This document shows positions 17,001 through 24,720 of a DNA stretch of 38,623 nt, piece after piece. Position numbers and translations under genes: made by a program. The notes beneath the pieces were generated by a model. The model was given only the letters and a program-made list of their open reading frames with translations, searched no databases and was not told the DNA's origin. Within the stretch, counting starts at the first letter, position 1. The number at the start of each line of letters is the position of its first letter. The DNA is taken from NCBI GenBank assembly GCA_031296165.1, contig JARLGF010000005.1, forward strand, positions 1-38,623, in the 5' to 3' direction. The DNA comes from Occallatibacter sp. Lineage in GTDB: Bacteria; Acidobacteriota; Terriglobia; Terriglobales; Acidobacteriaceae.

Positions 17001-18758
17001 GCCGGTGTTGCCCGCCGAATCCTTGGCTGTAACGATCACCTGCGAGGTCACGCTCGAACTGGTAGCATTCACCGGAGTTCCGGTAATCAGGCCGGCGTTT
17101 GTGCCCGATTGAGTAAGGCTCAACCCGGACGGCAGGGCTGTTCCGCCTATCGCGGTCCAGGTGTAGGTATACGGTGCACCCGCGCCGCCGCTCGCCGTGA
17201 ACGTCGTTGCTGCATATGTAGTGTCGCCCGGATAGAACGTCGGGATCGACGGCACGATTACACTGACGCCCGCAGCTACGGTTACCGAGTAAGCAGCGGT
17301 CTGGACATTGCCGACCGAGTCGGTCACCTTCACCGTGAAGCTGACTGCAGAAGCTGTACTGGTAGGCGTGCCGGTCAGTGTCGTGGCCGCTCCGGAAGTG
17401 GTGGAGAAACTCAGCCATGAAGGCAGCGAGCCGCTGGAGATCGTCCACTTATACCCTGTTCCGCTGCCGCCCGATGCGGTGATGGAACCGCTGGTATAGG
17501 ACGAGTTCGCATAGGCCTCAGGCAGGACGCTGCTTGCCGGGGTAATGGTGATGCCCGCATTCACCGTGATCGCGAAATTTGCGTTCGCCGTTTCGCTGGC
17601 CGAGTCCGTCACCTTGGCCGTCACGTTATATGTGCCGTTAGCCGTCGGCGTGCCAATAATCTGGCCGCTCGAGTTGATGCTCAGTCCCGGAGGCACGCTC
17701 GAGCCAGACTGTGACGTCAAGCTCCAGCCGGTGTACGAACTCGAACCTCCGGTTGCCCCCAGCGTGGCCAACGGCGTTGTCGTTGTGTAGGCCGTTCCGT
17801 TGTACGCGGTCAGGCTTCCAGGATTCGTAACAGACAGCGCAGGGTAGTTCACCGTGATCGAATATTGCTGCGTCCCTGTGTCCCCATACGCGTCGTAGGC
17901 TTCCGCCGTGAAGGTCCACGGCGATCCCGCTACCGCAGCGGCTGTCGGAGTTCCGGCAATTGCGCCGGCTGCAGTCATGGCAAAAGCGGGTGAGCCGGTT
18001 GGCAAACTCCCGCTCAAAACCTTGTATTGCAGCGTTCCCACGCCGCCTGTAGCCGCCACCGCGCTCGAATAGGCCTGTCCAACCGTTGCCGTCGCCGCCG
18101 GCGCTGCTCCAAACGCAATCGCAGGCGCCGCAGTGATCGTCACGGTAAGCGTTGCGTTGGCCGTCATCGCCGTGGGCGTGCCAGAGTCGGTGACGATGAA
18201 CTTGTATGTTCCACCTGTAAATCCATTCACGGGCGCCGGACCTGTCAGCAAGCCGCTCGTAGAGAGCGCCCAGTTGGTCGGCAGAGGCGTGCTGGAGTCT
18301 ACCGTCCACTTCAAGGTTCCTTCACCCTGGGTCGATGTCAGTTGGTACGAGAACGCAGTGCCAACCTTGCCCACCAGTTGTGAGCTTGTCGTCGTAATCG
18401 TCAGCGCTGCTGGGACGGTGATCGTAAAAGTCCCGCTCTTGGACGTGTCCGCAACCGAGGTTGCCGTCACTGTCACCGTCAGCGCCGAAGCCGGAGTTGC
18501 CGGCGCTGTGTAGACCGCTGTCGTTGCGGTCTGGTTCGACAGTGTTCCGCCGCCGGATACGCTCCATGTCACGCCCTTGCTGTTCGAGTCGTTGGTCAGC
18601 GTCGCGGTCAACGTCAACGTATCGGATCCGTCGACGACCGTGAGTCCGCCTGTCCCGCCAATGGAGATCGTGATTGGCTGCGAACTGCCGCCGCAACCGG
18701 ACAGGCAAAGAACAGACATGAGGAATAAACCGACAAGAACAATACTCCTGCGAAACAT
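14076..18758 (-). CDS. Giant lipoprotein of Ig-like (He_PIG-type) repeats
   Basis: 1,560 residues. The N-terminus is a lipoprotein signal with lipobox LSGC (Cys22), so it should be lipid-anchored to a membrane, probably the outer one. Roughly nine Ig-like units of 85-105 residues follow up to about residue 890, each with motifs such as PxGLS, GxIxGTPT and YxVTAKVTDSAS, the pattern of putative Ig/cadherin-like repeats. Two carboxypeptidase-regulatory-like units (GSYGFSGVPAGNYTITP; GGTFTIQGVPTGTYTLK) come next, then fibronectin-like sandwich regions. A single EF-hand-like loop, DQNLDGLIDAGN, lies in the last third. It is very rich in Ser, Thr and Gly and poor in charge. GGAGGT stands four bases before the ATG. 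Probably a surface adhesin or polymer-binding protein; no enzyme domain seen. Confidence 0.88.
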   Translation of the reverse strand: MFRRSIVLVGLFLMSVLCLSGCGGSSQPITISIGGTGGLTVVDGSDTLTLTATLTNDSNSKGVTWSVSGGGTLSNQTATTAVYTAPATPASALTVTVTATSVADTSKSGTFTITVPAALTITTTSSQLVGKVGTAFSYQLTSTQGEGTLKWTVDSSTPLPTNWALSTSGLLTGPAPVNGFTGGTYKFIVTDSGTPTAMTANATLTVTITAAPAIAFGAAPAATATVGQAYSSAVAATGGVGTLQYKVLSGSLPTGSPAFAMTAAGAIAGTPTAAAVAGSPWTFTAEAYDAYGDTGTQQYSITVNYPALSVTNPGSLTAYNGTAYTTTTPLATLGATGGSSSYTGWSLTSQSGSSVPPGLSINSSGQIIGTPTANGTYNVTAKVTDSASETANANFAITVNAGITITPASSVLPEAYANSSYTSGSITASGGSGTGYKWTISSGSLPSWLSFSTTSGAATTLTGTPTSTASAVSFTVKVTDSVGNVQTAAYSVTVAAGVSVIVPSIPTFYPGDTTYAATTFTASGGAGAPYTYTWTAIGGTALPSGLSLTQSGTNAGLITGTPVNATSSSVTSQVIVTAKDSAGNTGASTAVSITIQRTITVTTPTPLPTGVLGTAYSTQLAASGGSNSFTWSTDSSGTTSLTGVGLTLNSNGTVTGTSGGVKAGSATFNATATDTSNSNHSGSLSMTVTINASLGISTSSISPTYAYGGSTYTSSSIAASGGTGSYTWSIASTSPTSLATLENYGLNLSSTSGSSITIMGSVTSSTVTTTTTLNITVQVKDSSTPTPATATATYQLTLYPQFTLVPSLTSVAESATLTAGQETVTAVGGSGSYSFVTVTPPTGMSYSVSGSTVSITGAAPSSAGSYPFTVTVKDTATGVTIGSANNYSLVVNAPGATVKGNISLSNNCGSFSTPTVTVTLYQGTTQIAQTTTTNGGSYGFSGVPAGNYTITPSYTGTGITSVFYPASLSITASGNTLANENFSASIGYTVTGTVNYTGGVAGQIYLNLINTNCSGNTGSNGTSLATTGTTSGGTFTIQGVPTGTYTLKTWEDPNYLGQGQQNAVDPVASDQSVAVDYAPVSVSSPVSLANPTYTTPTANPQFTVTQVPNGVLLFYQASQNSNSVEDADTYVVQWSTSSTLGGGSGGGQFATVAGSHTFKAIGPKSSTVWILTNAILTGSNQFQAGQSYFFQARSFNSADSNAHPSGWFTTSADTSIVNTAAPCSGTCTAVTSSITIPSGVTINSGAPLYEGFYQQIGNGAPTIYATVNTSPTTGSALSYSVSVPSGSGWVPFAILDQNLDGLIDAGNVTNIRNNNSSGYTVSGSSKTVTGVTLPGAGATASVATDYYSSTNNGGSSTGYTLNFDVRVANQLPVAVELESGPNVMYPIDLSNYCQDCGNERWDTSAQLNGVTPSVGDTYTFKVWYLGNSTPSTITGKVVGWNGGSTLTGAADLPTNLSPAVTAGTTPSFSWSVPSADSSATFQFWLNDNTTGNQIWTVPSNNSNSNGLSSSVTSLAWDVDPTDSTNTSSESTLNANNTYSWTVEATDSYNNQAQASTWFQP

Positions 18759-19045
18759 AGGACCTCCAATTTGAACCGCTTTTGAAAGTGGAATAGGCTT
18801 ACTCCTCTTTTCTTTAATTTGTCAAACGCAATTTTGATGAATTTTTGTTCTACGGATAAATGTTCATTATCTCCAGCATTTTTAACTAGATATCGTGCAT
18901 AAGTTTCCAAAGAAGTTAGTTAGGCGCGTGTTCTGGATCACCAACTTGCAGCGTTGTATATATAGATAACAACGGTTTTTTCCACAGTTCGTGCGCGACA
19001 ACCCAACGCCACCCTCCCGCGCCGGTTGCGCTACGCTTGAAGCAG
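18759..19045. other. AT-rich divergent intergenic region
   Basis: This gap separates two divergently transcribed genes and is clearly lower in GC than the rest of the window. On the minus strand a perfect TTGACA (plus-strand TGTCAA at 18820-18825) could be a -35 for the lipoprotein gene, but the hexamer 17-18 bases beyond it is a poor -10. On the plus side TTGCAG and TATATATAGATAAC precede the DnaC-like gene without good spacing. No gene was found in it. Confidence 0.5.
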
Positions 19046-19804
19046 ATGACTGTTTGTCCGATTTGCGATGGAGTTGGATTAGTGCGCGTAGTCAACGCGA
19101 CTGGGCAATGGGTTTCCCGCCCTTGCGAGTGTCAGGAGATGCTGCGCGAGGAGCGCCGCATGGCCGCGGCGCACATCCCCGAGCGTTACCGCCAATACAC
19201 CCTGGACGGCTATGAAACCGCCTTTCGCGGCGCCGATCCTTCACTGGGCCGTGCGCACCTGACTGCCCGTAAATTCGTTGAGGCTTATCCCGTCGATACT
19301 GCCGGCAAGGGGCTGCTCTTCACCGGATCCATCGGCGTGGGCAAAACCCACCTCGCCGTGGGCGTCTTGCGCAGGCTGGTCCAGGAGCGCGGCGTCAAAG
19401 GTCTCTTCTGCGATTACCGTGAGCTGCTCAAGAGCATCCAGAACAGCTACAACCCGCAGGTTCAAACCACTGAGCTGGAATTGCTCAAGCCCGTCTTTGC
19501 CGCCGAGGTGCTGGTGCTTGACGATATGGGCGCCCAGAAGCCCAACGAATGGGTCTGGGATACGGTTGCTCTCATTCTCAATACCCGCTACAACGACAAG
19601 CAGACCACCATCATCACCACCAATTACCCTGACCTTCCGGCCGGTGGAGGCGGCCAGACTGAGGCGGAACGCGCCGCTCGCGAACAAACCCTTGGCGACC
19701 GTATCGGCGACCGCATGCGCTCCCGCCTGGCTGAGATGTGTGTTCGCGTTGAAATGACCGGCGAAGACTTCCGTCAGACCGTCAAACGCGCCCGTTTTGG
19801 CTAA
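19046..19804 (+). CDS. DnaC/IstB-type AAA+ ATPase (putative helicase loader)
   Basis: 252 residues from the ATG; a TTG nine bases upstream is also in frame. The N-terminus has a CxxC...CxC cluster (C4, C7, C27, C29) that could bind zinc. The AAA+ core shows Walker A GSIGVGKT (94-101), Walker B VLVLDD (155-160), sensor I TTNY (191-194) and an arginine-rich GDRIGDRMRSRL near 216-227. From family knowledge it would load the replicative helicase (DnaC/DnaI role) or act as an IS21-type helper. No transposase gene or IS ends are nearby, so a cellular helicase loader is the better reading. No strong ribosome-binding site is seen. Confidence 0.85.
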   Translation: MTVCPICDGVGLVRVVNATGQWVSRPCECQEMLREERRMAAAHIPERYRQYTLDGYETAFRGADPSLGRAHLTARKFVEAYPVDTAGKGLLFTGSIGVGKTHLAVGVLRRLVQERGVKGLFCDYRELLKSIQNSYNPQVQTTELELLKPVFAAEVLVLDDMGAQKPNEWVWDTVALILNTRYNDKQTTIITTNYPDLPAGGGGQTEAERAAREQTLGDRIGDRMRSRLAEMCVRVEMTGEDFRQTVKRARFG

Positions 19805-19914
19805 GGCCGTTTTCACCACTACCGGTTGGTACTTTGCAGCCATGCGCCAGCCAGCGCGTCCGCGATCGGCTTCCTGGCGGTTTCAAGACCCAGCCTTGCC
19901 GGCGATCGAATCTC

Positions 19915-20055
19915 TCAAAATACCCAAAGGCTGCCCAGCAGCAGAATCATGGAGAGAACGGTCAGCACTGGATAGGCCAGGTCGGCTGACTGGCGGGAGC
20001 GATCCGTACGGCTGCCTTCAACCGGCAGAGTGTTGCTTAGCGGGGAAGTCTGCAT
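19915..20055 (-). CDS. Small single-pass membrane protein, 46 residues (unlisted short ORF)
   Basis: The minus strand encodes MQTSPLSNTLPVEGSR, a short charged stretch, then a C-terminal hydrophobic segment AYPVLTVLSMILLLGSLWVF directly before TGA. GGAAGG lies about 11 bases upstream of the ATG. The segment could form one membrane helix with the N-terminus in the cytoplasm. It is transcribed against both neighbours, in a 490-base gap that otherwise holds no convincing gene. No family is recognised, and no partner is evident apart from the single-pass membrane protein at 20296. Confidence 0.5.
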   Translation of the reverse strand: MQTSPLSNTLPVEGSRTDRSRQSADLAYPVLTVLSMILLLGSLWVF

Positions 20056-20295
20056 CGTGGGCCTGCCTTCCAGAATCTTTCACTAACGGTTACGAAACAT
20101 CTGCGGTCCTGGTTCATGGACCTTTTGCCTGCTTAGACGCCGCATACCGGCAAGAGATGCCCGGGAAAATGCGGAAGTCCAACAAATAGTAATGCCCCTG
20201 TTTTCCTTATCGGCAAGAGCGGTAAAGAGCACAGCTAATAACTAGAACGGGGTAGGCTGAAATATTCCTTCGGTAACGGGTGTAAAATTTCGCTG
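20056..20295. other. Intergenic stretch with no clear gene
   Basis: No convincing ORF or terminator. TAAAAT at 20283-20288 resembles a -10 box and would start transcription almost at the GTG of the next gene, but there is no matching -35. Confidence 0.4.
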
Positions 20296-20817
20296 GTGAG
20301 CACTGGTCCACAACTCGTCCCTGCCGCCGTGGCGCATGAGCGCAACTGGCTCCCCCTGGCGATTGCTGCCTCGGTTGTCCTGGTCGTGGCTGCTGTTGCG
20401 GTCCTGCTCCTTGAACACAACAAGCCCACGGCCATCGTTACGCCCATTACCGCGGTTTCCGATGTCTATGCAGCCAGCTTGCCCATTTCCGGCTTGGCCA
20501 TGAGCGAGTCGGCCAATCTGACCGGCGGAAAAGTCACATATATTGATGGGCACATCGCCAACACCGGCGCCCGCACCGTCACCGGCATCACCGTCCAGGT
20601 TCTCTTCCGCACCTTTGCCCATGAGGTGGCGCAGAACCAGACCATGTCCCTCAAGTTCATCCGCATGCGCGAGCCCTATGTCGATGTCGAGCCGGTTTCC
20701 GCTGCCCCCCTCCAGCCCGGAGGCCAGCAGGACTTCCGCCTCATCTTCGACGCCCTCTCCCCAGACTGGGACGGTGCTTACCCTGAGATTCGCGTTCTCC
20801 ACGTCGAAACCAAGTAG
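20296..20817 (+). CDS. Single-pass membrane protein with extracytoplasmic FxLYD/DUF2393-like domain
   Basis: 173 residues. A short cytoplasmic N-terminus (NWLPLAIAAS) leads into one membrane helix (about 18-41) and a domain with GHIANTGARTVTGITVQVLF, a run of charged residues, then APLQPGGQQDFRLIFDALSPDWDGAYPEIRV. That layout resembles the small beta-sandwich domains called FxLYD or DUF2393; the exact family is from memory and unverified. Such proteins have no established reaction. The start is GTG with no obvious Shine-Dalgarno, and a -10-like TAAAAT sits only eight bases upstream, so a leaderless message is possible. Confidence 0.75.
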   Translation: MSTGPQLVPAAVAHERNWLPLAIAASVVLVVAAVAVLLLEHNKPTAIVTPITAVSDVYAASLPISGLAMSESANLTGGKVTYIDGHIANTGARTVTGITVQVLFRTFAHEVAQNQTMSLKFIRMREPYVDVEPVSAAPLQPGGQQDFRLIFDALSPDWDGAYPEIRVLHVETK

Positions 20818-21069
20818 CCTTCCCATCTTTACCGCGTAGAAACTACCCATACTTGTAAAAATTACATAGTCCGCCGCCTTTCAGAACCCCCTGTTCAGCT
20901 GCTCTAGACCTGCCATTTCCTCCGCAAATCAAACAAATAAAAGGGAATAGTAGATTTTCCCAGAATGCAGCCTCTTTGGCACGGGCATTGCTTTAGTAAA
21001 GGGCAAGCAGAGAGTACAGCTCAACCCGCGCAGCAACTGCGGAATACACACAGTGAGGATTGCCAGACT

Positions 21070-21957
21070 ATGAAGCACAATGCAACAGTTCGGCTCTTGT
21101 TCCCACGCCAGTTAGCTGTACTTGTGCTGGCATCTGCAGTCGGATTCCCCGCGCTCGCGCAACAGGCGCAGCCTACGGCCGATCCTCAGAACACTCCTCC
21201 AGTAGCACAGCAGTCCGCCCCCGCAGCTTCGCCGTCCGTAACGCCGGTGAAAGAGGGATTCTGGGGACGTGTCAATCCCTTTGCCCGCAAGGTTTGGGTA
21301 AAAAGGCAGACCGATCCCATCAATGACCGGCTCGGCGAGTTGGATCAGGTCAACGCCAACAACGCAAAAGATATCAAGGACGTGGATGCCCGGGCACAGG
21401 CCGGCATCGGTCGGGCGCAGGCCTCCGCGGACGCAGCCAACCAGACGGCAACTGCTGCCGGCAGCCAGGCACAGCAGGCCGGAGCCACGGCGCAGGGCGC
21501 AGCCGGTCATGTCAACCAGTTGAACGCCACCGTCAGCGGTCTGGACCAGTATCGCCAGATCAATATGGTGGAAGTCACGTTCCGCACCGCGACGCCGGTC
21601 TTGTCGGCGGCGGCCCGTACGCAGCTCGACGGTCTTGCGGCCAGTCTCGCCGGTCACCAGGGATACATCCTGGAGCTTGAGGCGCACTCTCCAGCAGCCG
21701 GAAGCACCGGTATCCAGAACTCCCAGCATTTGGCTGAAGCGGTCAAGCGCTATCTGGTTACGGAACATCAGATTCCCGTCTACCGTTTGCACTCTGTAGC
21801 TCTTGGCAATGCCAGGGACGCCGCAGCCGGCACTGAGGTCATCAAGCCGGTCCGGTCCAGCAGCGTGCAAATTCGGTTGATGGAAAACAGTTTGGCGGCC
21901 CAGGAAGTTGCACCCCCCCATGGTGTGGCTTCCATAGCAGGTGCGGAGCGGCCGTAA
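21070..21957 (+). CDS. OmpA-like peptidoglycan-associated protein
   Basis: 295 residues from the ATG at 21070, preceded by GAGGA. A signal peptide (RQLAVLVLASAVGFPALAQ) is followed by a Pro/Ala/Gln-rich stretch, a segment with FWGRVNPFARKVWVKRQTDPINDRL, and an Ala/Gln-rich helical region (DARAQAGIGRAQASADAANQ) that looks like a short coiled coil. The C-terminal part (VEVTFRTATPVLSAAARTQLDGLAASL ... VKRYLVTEHQIPVYRLHSVALG) follows the OmpA C-terminal pattern of a beta strand, 'L...L' helix and a sugar/peptidoglycan-binding loop, but the canonical TDxxGxxxxNxxLSxxRA is degenerate (EAHSPAAGSTGIQNSQHLAEAV). So peptidoglycan binding may be altered. The reading frame extends upstream to 20965, but the signal peptide fixes the start. 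Confidence 0.8.
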   Translation: MKHNATVRLLFPRQLAVLVLASAVGFPALAQQAQPTADPQNTPPVAQQSAPAASPSVTPVKEGFWGRVNPFARKVWVKRQTDPINDRLGELDQVNANNAKDIKDVDARAQAGIGRAQASADAANQTATAAGSQAQQAGATAQGAAGHVNQLNATVSGLDQYRQINMVEVTFRTATPVLSAAARTQLDGLAASLAGHQGYILELEAHSPAAGSTGIQNSQHLAEAVKRYLVTEHQIPVYRLHSVALGNARDAAAGTEVIKPVRSSSVQIRLMENSLAAQEVAPPHGVASIAGAERP

Positions 21958-22056
21958 GGCCGCAGCCCCGCCCCCGAGGCTCCTTCCCGCGCCAACGGCT
22001 ACACGCCGTTCGGCCGCCAACCAAGCTCTCGTAACACGAGAGAACCAAGGCAACTT
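21948..22056 (+). other. Hairpin-dense 3' region of the OmpA-like gene
   Basis: From the stop codon onward there are four potential hairpins before the terminator. GCGGCC/GGCCGC with a GTAA loop spans 21948-21963 and includes the stop codon. AACGGC/GCCGTT spans 21994-22010, CTCTCGT/ACGAGAG with a three-base loop spans 22026-22042, and CCAAG/CTTGG with a GCAA loop spans 22045-22058. GCGGCCG at 21948-21954 could instead pair with CGGCCGC at 22011-22017, which would close a larger structure. Two loops are of the GNRA type. Confidence 0.5.
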
Positions 22057-22088
22057 GGCCCCCGTTCAATACGGGGGCCGATTTTTTT
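22057..22088 (+). terminator. Intrinsic terminator after the OmpA-like gene
   Basis: GGCCCCCGT and ACGGGGGCC form a perfect nine-base stem around a five-base loop, followed two bases later by seven T residues. It ends the hairpin-dense 3' region and separates it from the glycosidase gene. Confidence 0.92.
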
Positions 22089-22177
22089 GGTGCCGTGCTC
22101 TCCTCCTTTCCCGGGCTCATCTTGCGCTGGACAAGAGTCCAATCTGAAAAAACAGCATAGGATGGACAATGCAAAGC

Positions 22178-22195
22178 CGGCTCGGCTCCGAGCCG
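22178..22195 (+). other. Hairpin just upstream of the GH127 ribosome-binding site
   Basis: CGGCTCG/CGAGCCG with a four-base loop ends four bases before the GGAGAA ribosome-binding sequence (22200-22205). It could limit or protect ribosome access. An ATG at 22169 upstream of it is in frame with the gene. Confidence 0.4.
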
Positions 22196-22210
22196 CCGTG
22201 GAGAATCGAC

Positions 22211-24631
22211 ATGTCCATCAATCGCCGTGAATTTGTAATGAGCGGATCTGCGCTCGCAGCCTTGCAAACACTCAGCCCGCGAACTGCACTGGCCGCTCTC
22301 GCAGGCTCACCCGCCGGCGCTGCAACCCAGATTGGCCGCATGGCCTTTTCTCCCGCAACCTGGGTCCGGCCCTACGTCTCCAATCCCGCGCATTCTCCCG
22401 ACGCTGCCACCGGGCTCCAGATCGATCTCGGCTCATCTGTTGCCCTAGACGCCGTGCGCCTCTATCCCGCCTTCATTCCCGGCAAGGACCTCGGCTCCGG
22501 CTATGGATTCCCGCTGCGCTTCAAAATCGAAGCCGCCAACGATCCCGCCTTCGCCAGCCCGCGCATCCTGGTGGACTGCACCGCCTCCGACTGTGCCAAT
22601 CCCGAGGACCGCATTACTGAGTTTGCCGCACAGGCTGTTTCCGCGCGTTACATTCGCTTTACGGCCACTCGCCTGCGTCCCGCGCGCGATGGCGTTGGTT
22701 ACAGCCTCGCGCTCGGCAAAATCGACGTACTCTCTCACGGGCAGGATGTGGCCGTGCATTGCCCGGTAACGGGTGACGCGAATTTCTCCAACCCAAGAGA
22801 CTTGGCCCAGATCACCCGCGCGCCGCGTCCCATGGGTGAAGGCATCGTGACCGACAATCCCGCCAACGTCATTCCCGCAAGCCGCTGGCGCACGGTCCCC
22901 TTTGAGGCCGCTGTGCCACTCACCGGCGTCAGCCTCCAGAGCGGGGTCTTTCACCAGGCCCTGGAAAACAACATCACCTATCTGCTCACCTCGTTCTCTG
23001 TGGATGAAATGCTTCGCCCCTTCCGCGAGCGCGCCGGCAAGCCTGTTGCCGCCGGGTTGCGCGACCCCATCGCCTTTTGGGATACCGATCTGCCCGGATC
23101 GAGTGCTGGCCGCTTCCTCATGGGCGCCGGCAACACCCTCCGCTGGCGCGAACACGCCGAACTCCGCGCCTGGATGAATGCCATCGTCGACGGTATTGCC
23201 GAGTGCCGCTTGCCCAACGGCTACATCATGGCCTATCCCGAAGACCTGATCCTTCACTCGGAAAAAGGCGGCTATACGCGCTCCTGGGTTACGCACGGGC
23301 TCATCGAGGCAGGCTACGCCGGCAATCCTAAGGCATTTCCGCTGCTGCGCGGCTTTTATGACTGGTTCGACAAGTGCTCCTGGCTGCCCAAATTGCTGCG
23401 CGGAGGAACCCAGGGTGTCCAGGGTATGGTGGCTAACACCCGCATGTATTTCACCCCCGTCGGCAAGCCTGAAGATATCCAGGTCATCCAGCGCTATTAC
23501 CAGGAGAATTACTGGCTCGAAGGCCTGGCTAAGCGCAATCCTGAGCTTGTCTGGCAGTATCCCTATGACCGCCCGCATAACTACCTGATAACTGACTTTG
23601 AAGCCTATCTCGACATCTACCGCGCCACCGGCGACCTGCGCTATCTTGATGCGATGCTGGGCGCATGGGAGTTATATCACGATAACTGGGAGCATGTGGG
23701 CGGCTCCATCGCCATTACCGAGTTCGGTGAGTTTCCGCCAAAGTCGTATCGCCTCAATGCGCAGTCTCCTTTCGACGAAACCGGAGAAAGCTGCGGCAGC
23801 GTCTTCTGGGCGCGCTTCAACCAGCGCTTTCACCTGATGCATCCCACGCAGGAGAAGTACGTCAACGAGATTGAGAAGTCCATTTACAACGTGGGCATCG
23901 CCAACCAGGTTGGCTCCCACGGCATCATCTACCACGCGCGTCTGGTCGGCATGAAGGGCGATCTGCCCGTGCCGCTCTGCACCAATTCATGTTGCGAAGG
24001 CCAGGACACGCGTCTGCTCGGCTCGCTTCCCGAGTACATCTTCTCCATTGCGCCCGACGGCCTCTACGTCAACCTGTACCAGCCTTCCACCATTCAGTGG
24101 ACCCATGCCGGCGCCAGCATGAAAGCCGTCCTGTCCGGTAACTTCCCCATGACTCCCGATGTAAAACTCGAACTTACGGCAGCGCAGCCCACCGCGGCAA
24201 AGATTCGAATTCGCGTTCCTGCCTGGGCTGCCGGGCCCATGCGGATTCAGGTCAACGCGGAAGCAGCCGTCTCCGGCGTGTCCGGCACGTATGTCGCTCT
24301 CGACCGCATCTGGTCCACCGGCGATACCGTCCGCTTCACGCTGCCCATGCAATTGAAGCTCACGCGCTACACAGGTCTCGACAAAATTGCAGGGCACGAG
24401 CGGTTCGCTCTGGAATACGGGCCGATCTTGCTGGCGCTCATCGGCTCTGACAGCGCCACACTCACTGTGCCTGCAGGCCGCCGCCACGAAGAGATTTTGC
24501 AGCGTATCAAACAGGACCCAAACCGCCCCCTGCATTTCACCATCGACGGCCACCCGGAGTTCACTTACATTCCGTACTGGCAGGTGGTAACCGAGCCCTT
24601 CACATGTTTCCCGGTTGTGGACCTTGCCTAG
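22211..24631 (+). CDS. Glycoside hydrolase, GH127/DUF1680 type (beta-L-arabinofuranosidase-like), Tat-exported
   Basis: 806 residues from the ATG at 22211, which has GGAGAA eight or so bases upstream; an in-frame ATG at 22169 would place 14 residues before the signal. The N-terminus INRREFVMSGSALAAL is a twin-arginine signal. A sandwich domain (about 40-175, with VRLYPAFIPG ... ARYIRFTATRL) resembles an F5/8-type C carbohydrate-binding module. The catalytic (alpha/alpha) barrel has PLTGVSLQSGVFHQALENN, YDWFDKCSWLP, and the zinc-cysteine site seen in GH127: GESCG (E526, C528) and NSCCEG (C594, C595), where a Cys acts as nucleophile in characterised members. The GH127 versus GH146 assignment cannot be settled here. 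Substrate likely arabinose-containing plant glycans. Confidence 0.85.
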   Translation: MSINRREFVMSGSALAALQTLSPRTALAALAGSPAGAATQIGRMAFSPATWVRPYVSNPAHSPDAATGLQIDLGSSVALDAVRLYPAFIPGKDLGSGYGFPLRFKIEAANDPAFASPRILVDCTASDCANPEDRITEFAAQAVSARYIRFTATRLRPARDGVGYSLALGKIDVLSHGQDVAVHCPVTGDANFSNPRDLAQITRAPRPMGEGIVTDNPANVIPASRWRTVPFEAAVPLTGVSLQSGVFHQALENNITYLLTSFSVDEMLRPFRERAGKPVAAGLRDPIAFWDTDLPGSSAGRFLMGAGNTLRWREHAELRAWMNAIVDGIAECRLPNGYIMAYPEDLILHSEKGGYTRSWVTHGLIEAGYAGNPKAFPLLRGFYDWFDKCSWLPKLLRGGTQGVQGMVANTRMYFTPVGKPEDIQVIQRYYQENYWLEGLAKRNPELVWQYPYDRPHNYLITDFEAYLDIYRATGDLRYLDAMLGAWELYHDNWEHVGGSIAITEFGEFPPKSYRLNAQSPFDETGESCGSVFWARFNQRFHLMHPTQEKYVNEIEKSIYNVGIANQVGSHGIIYHARLVGMKGDLPVPLCTNSCCEGQDTRLLGSLPEYIFSIAPDGLYVNLYQPSTIQWTHAGASMKAVLSGNFPMTPDVKLELTAAQPTAAKIRIRVPAWAAGPMRIQVNAEAAVSGVSGTYVALDRIWSTGDTVRFTLPMQLKLTRYTGLDKIAGHERFALEYGPILLALIGSDSATLTVPAGRRHEEILQRIKQDPNRPLHFTIDGHPEFTYIPYWQVVTEPFTCFPVVDLA

Positions 24632-24720
24632 ACGCGGCTTGTGCCCTGAACATTGAACCCTTGCATCGTGCGGAAAATCCTGCACGGTACAATGTTCTTA
24701 TCTACCGAAAGGGAGGCTTT

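Noticed and set aside
19046-19804. IS21 helper (IstB) of an insertion sequence
   Set aside because: No IstA transposase, terminal inverted repeats or target duplication was seen near it.
19797-20189. 130-residue plus-strand frame after the DnaC-like gene
   Set aside because: No ribosome-binding site and mixed Cys/Trp/Pro composition; it overlaps the better-supported 46-residue minus-strand ORF.
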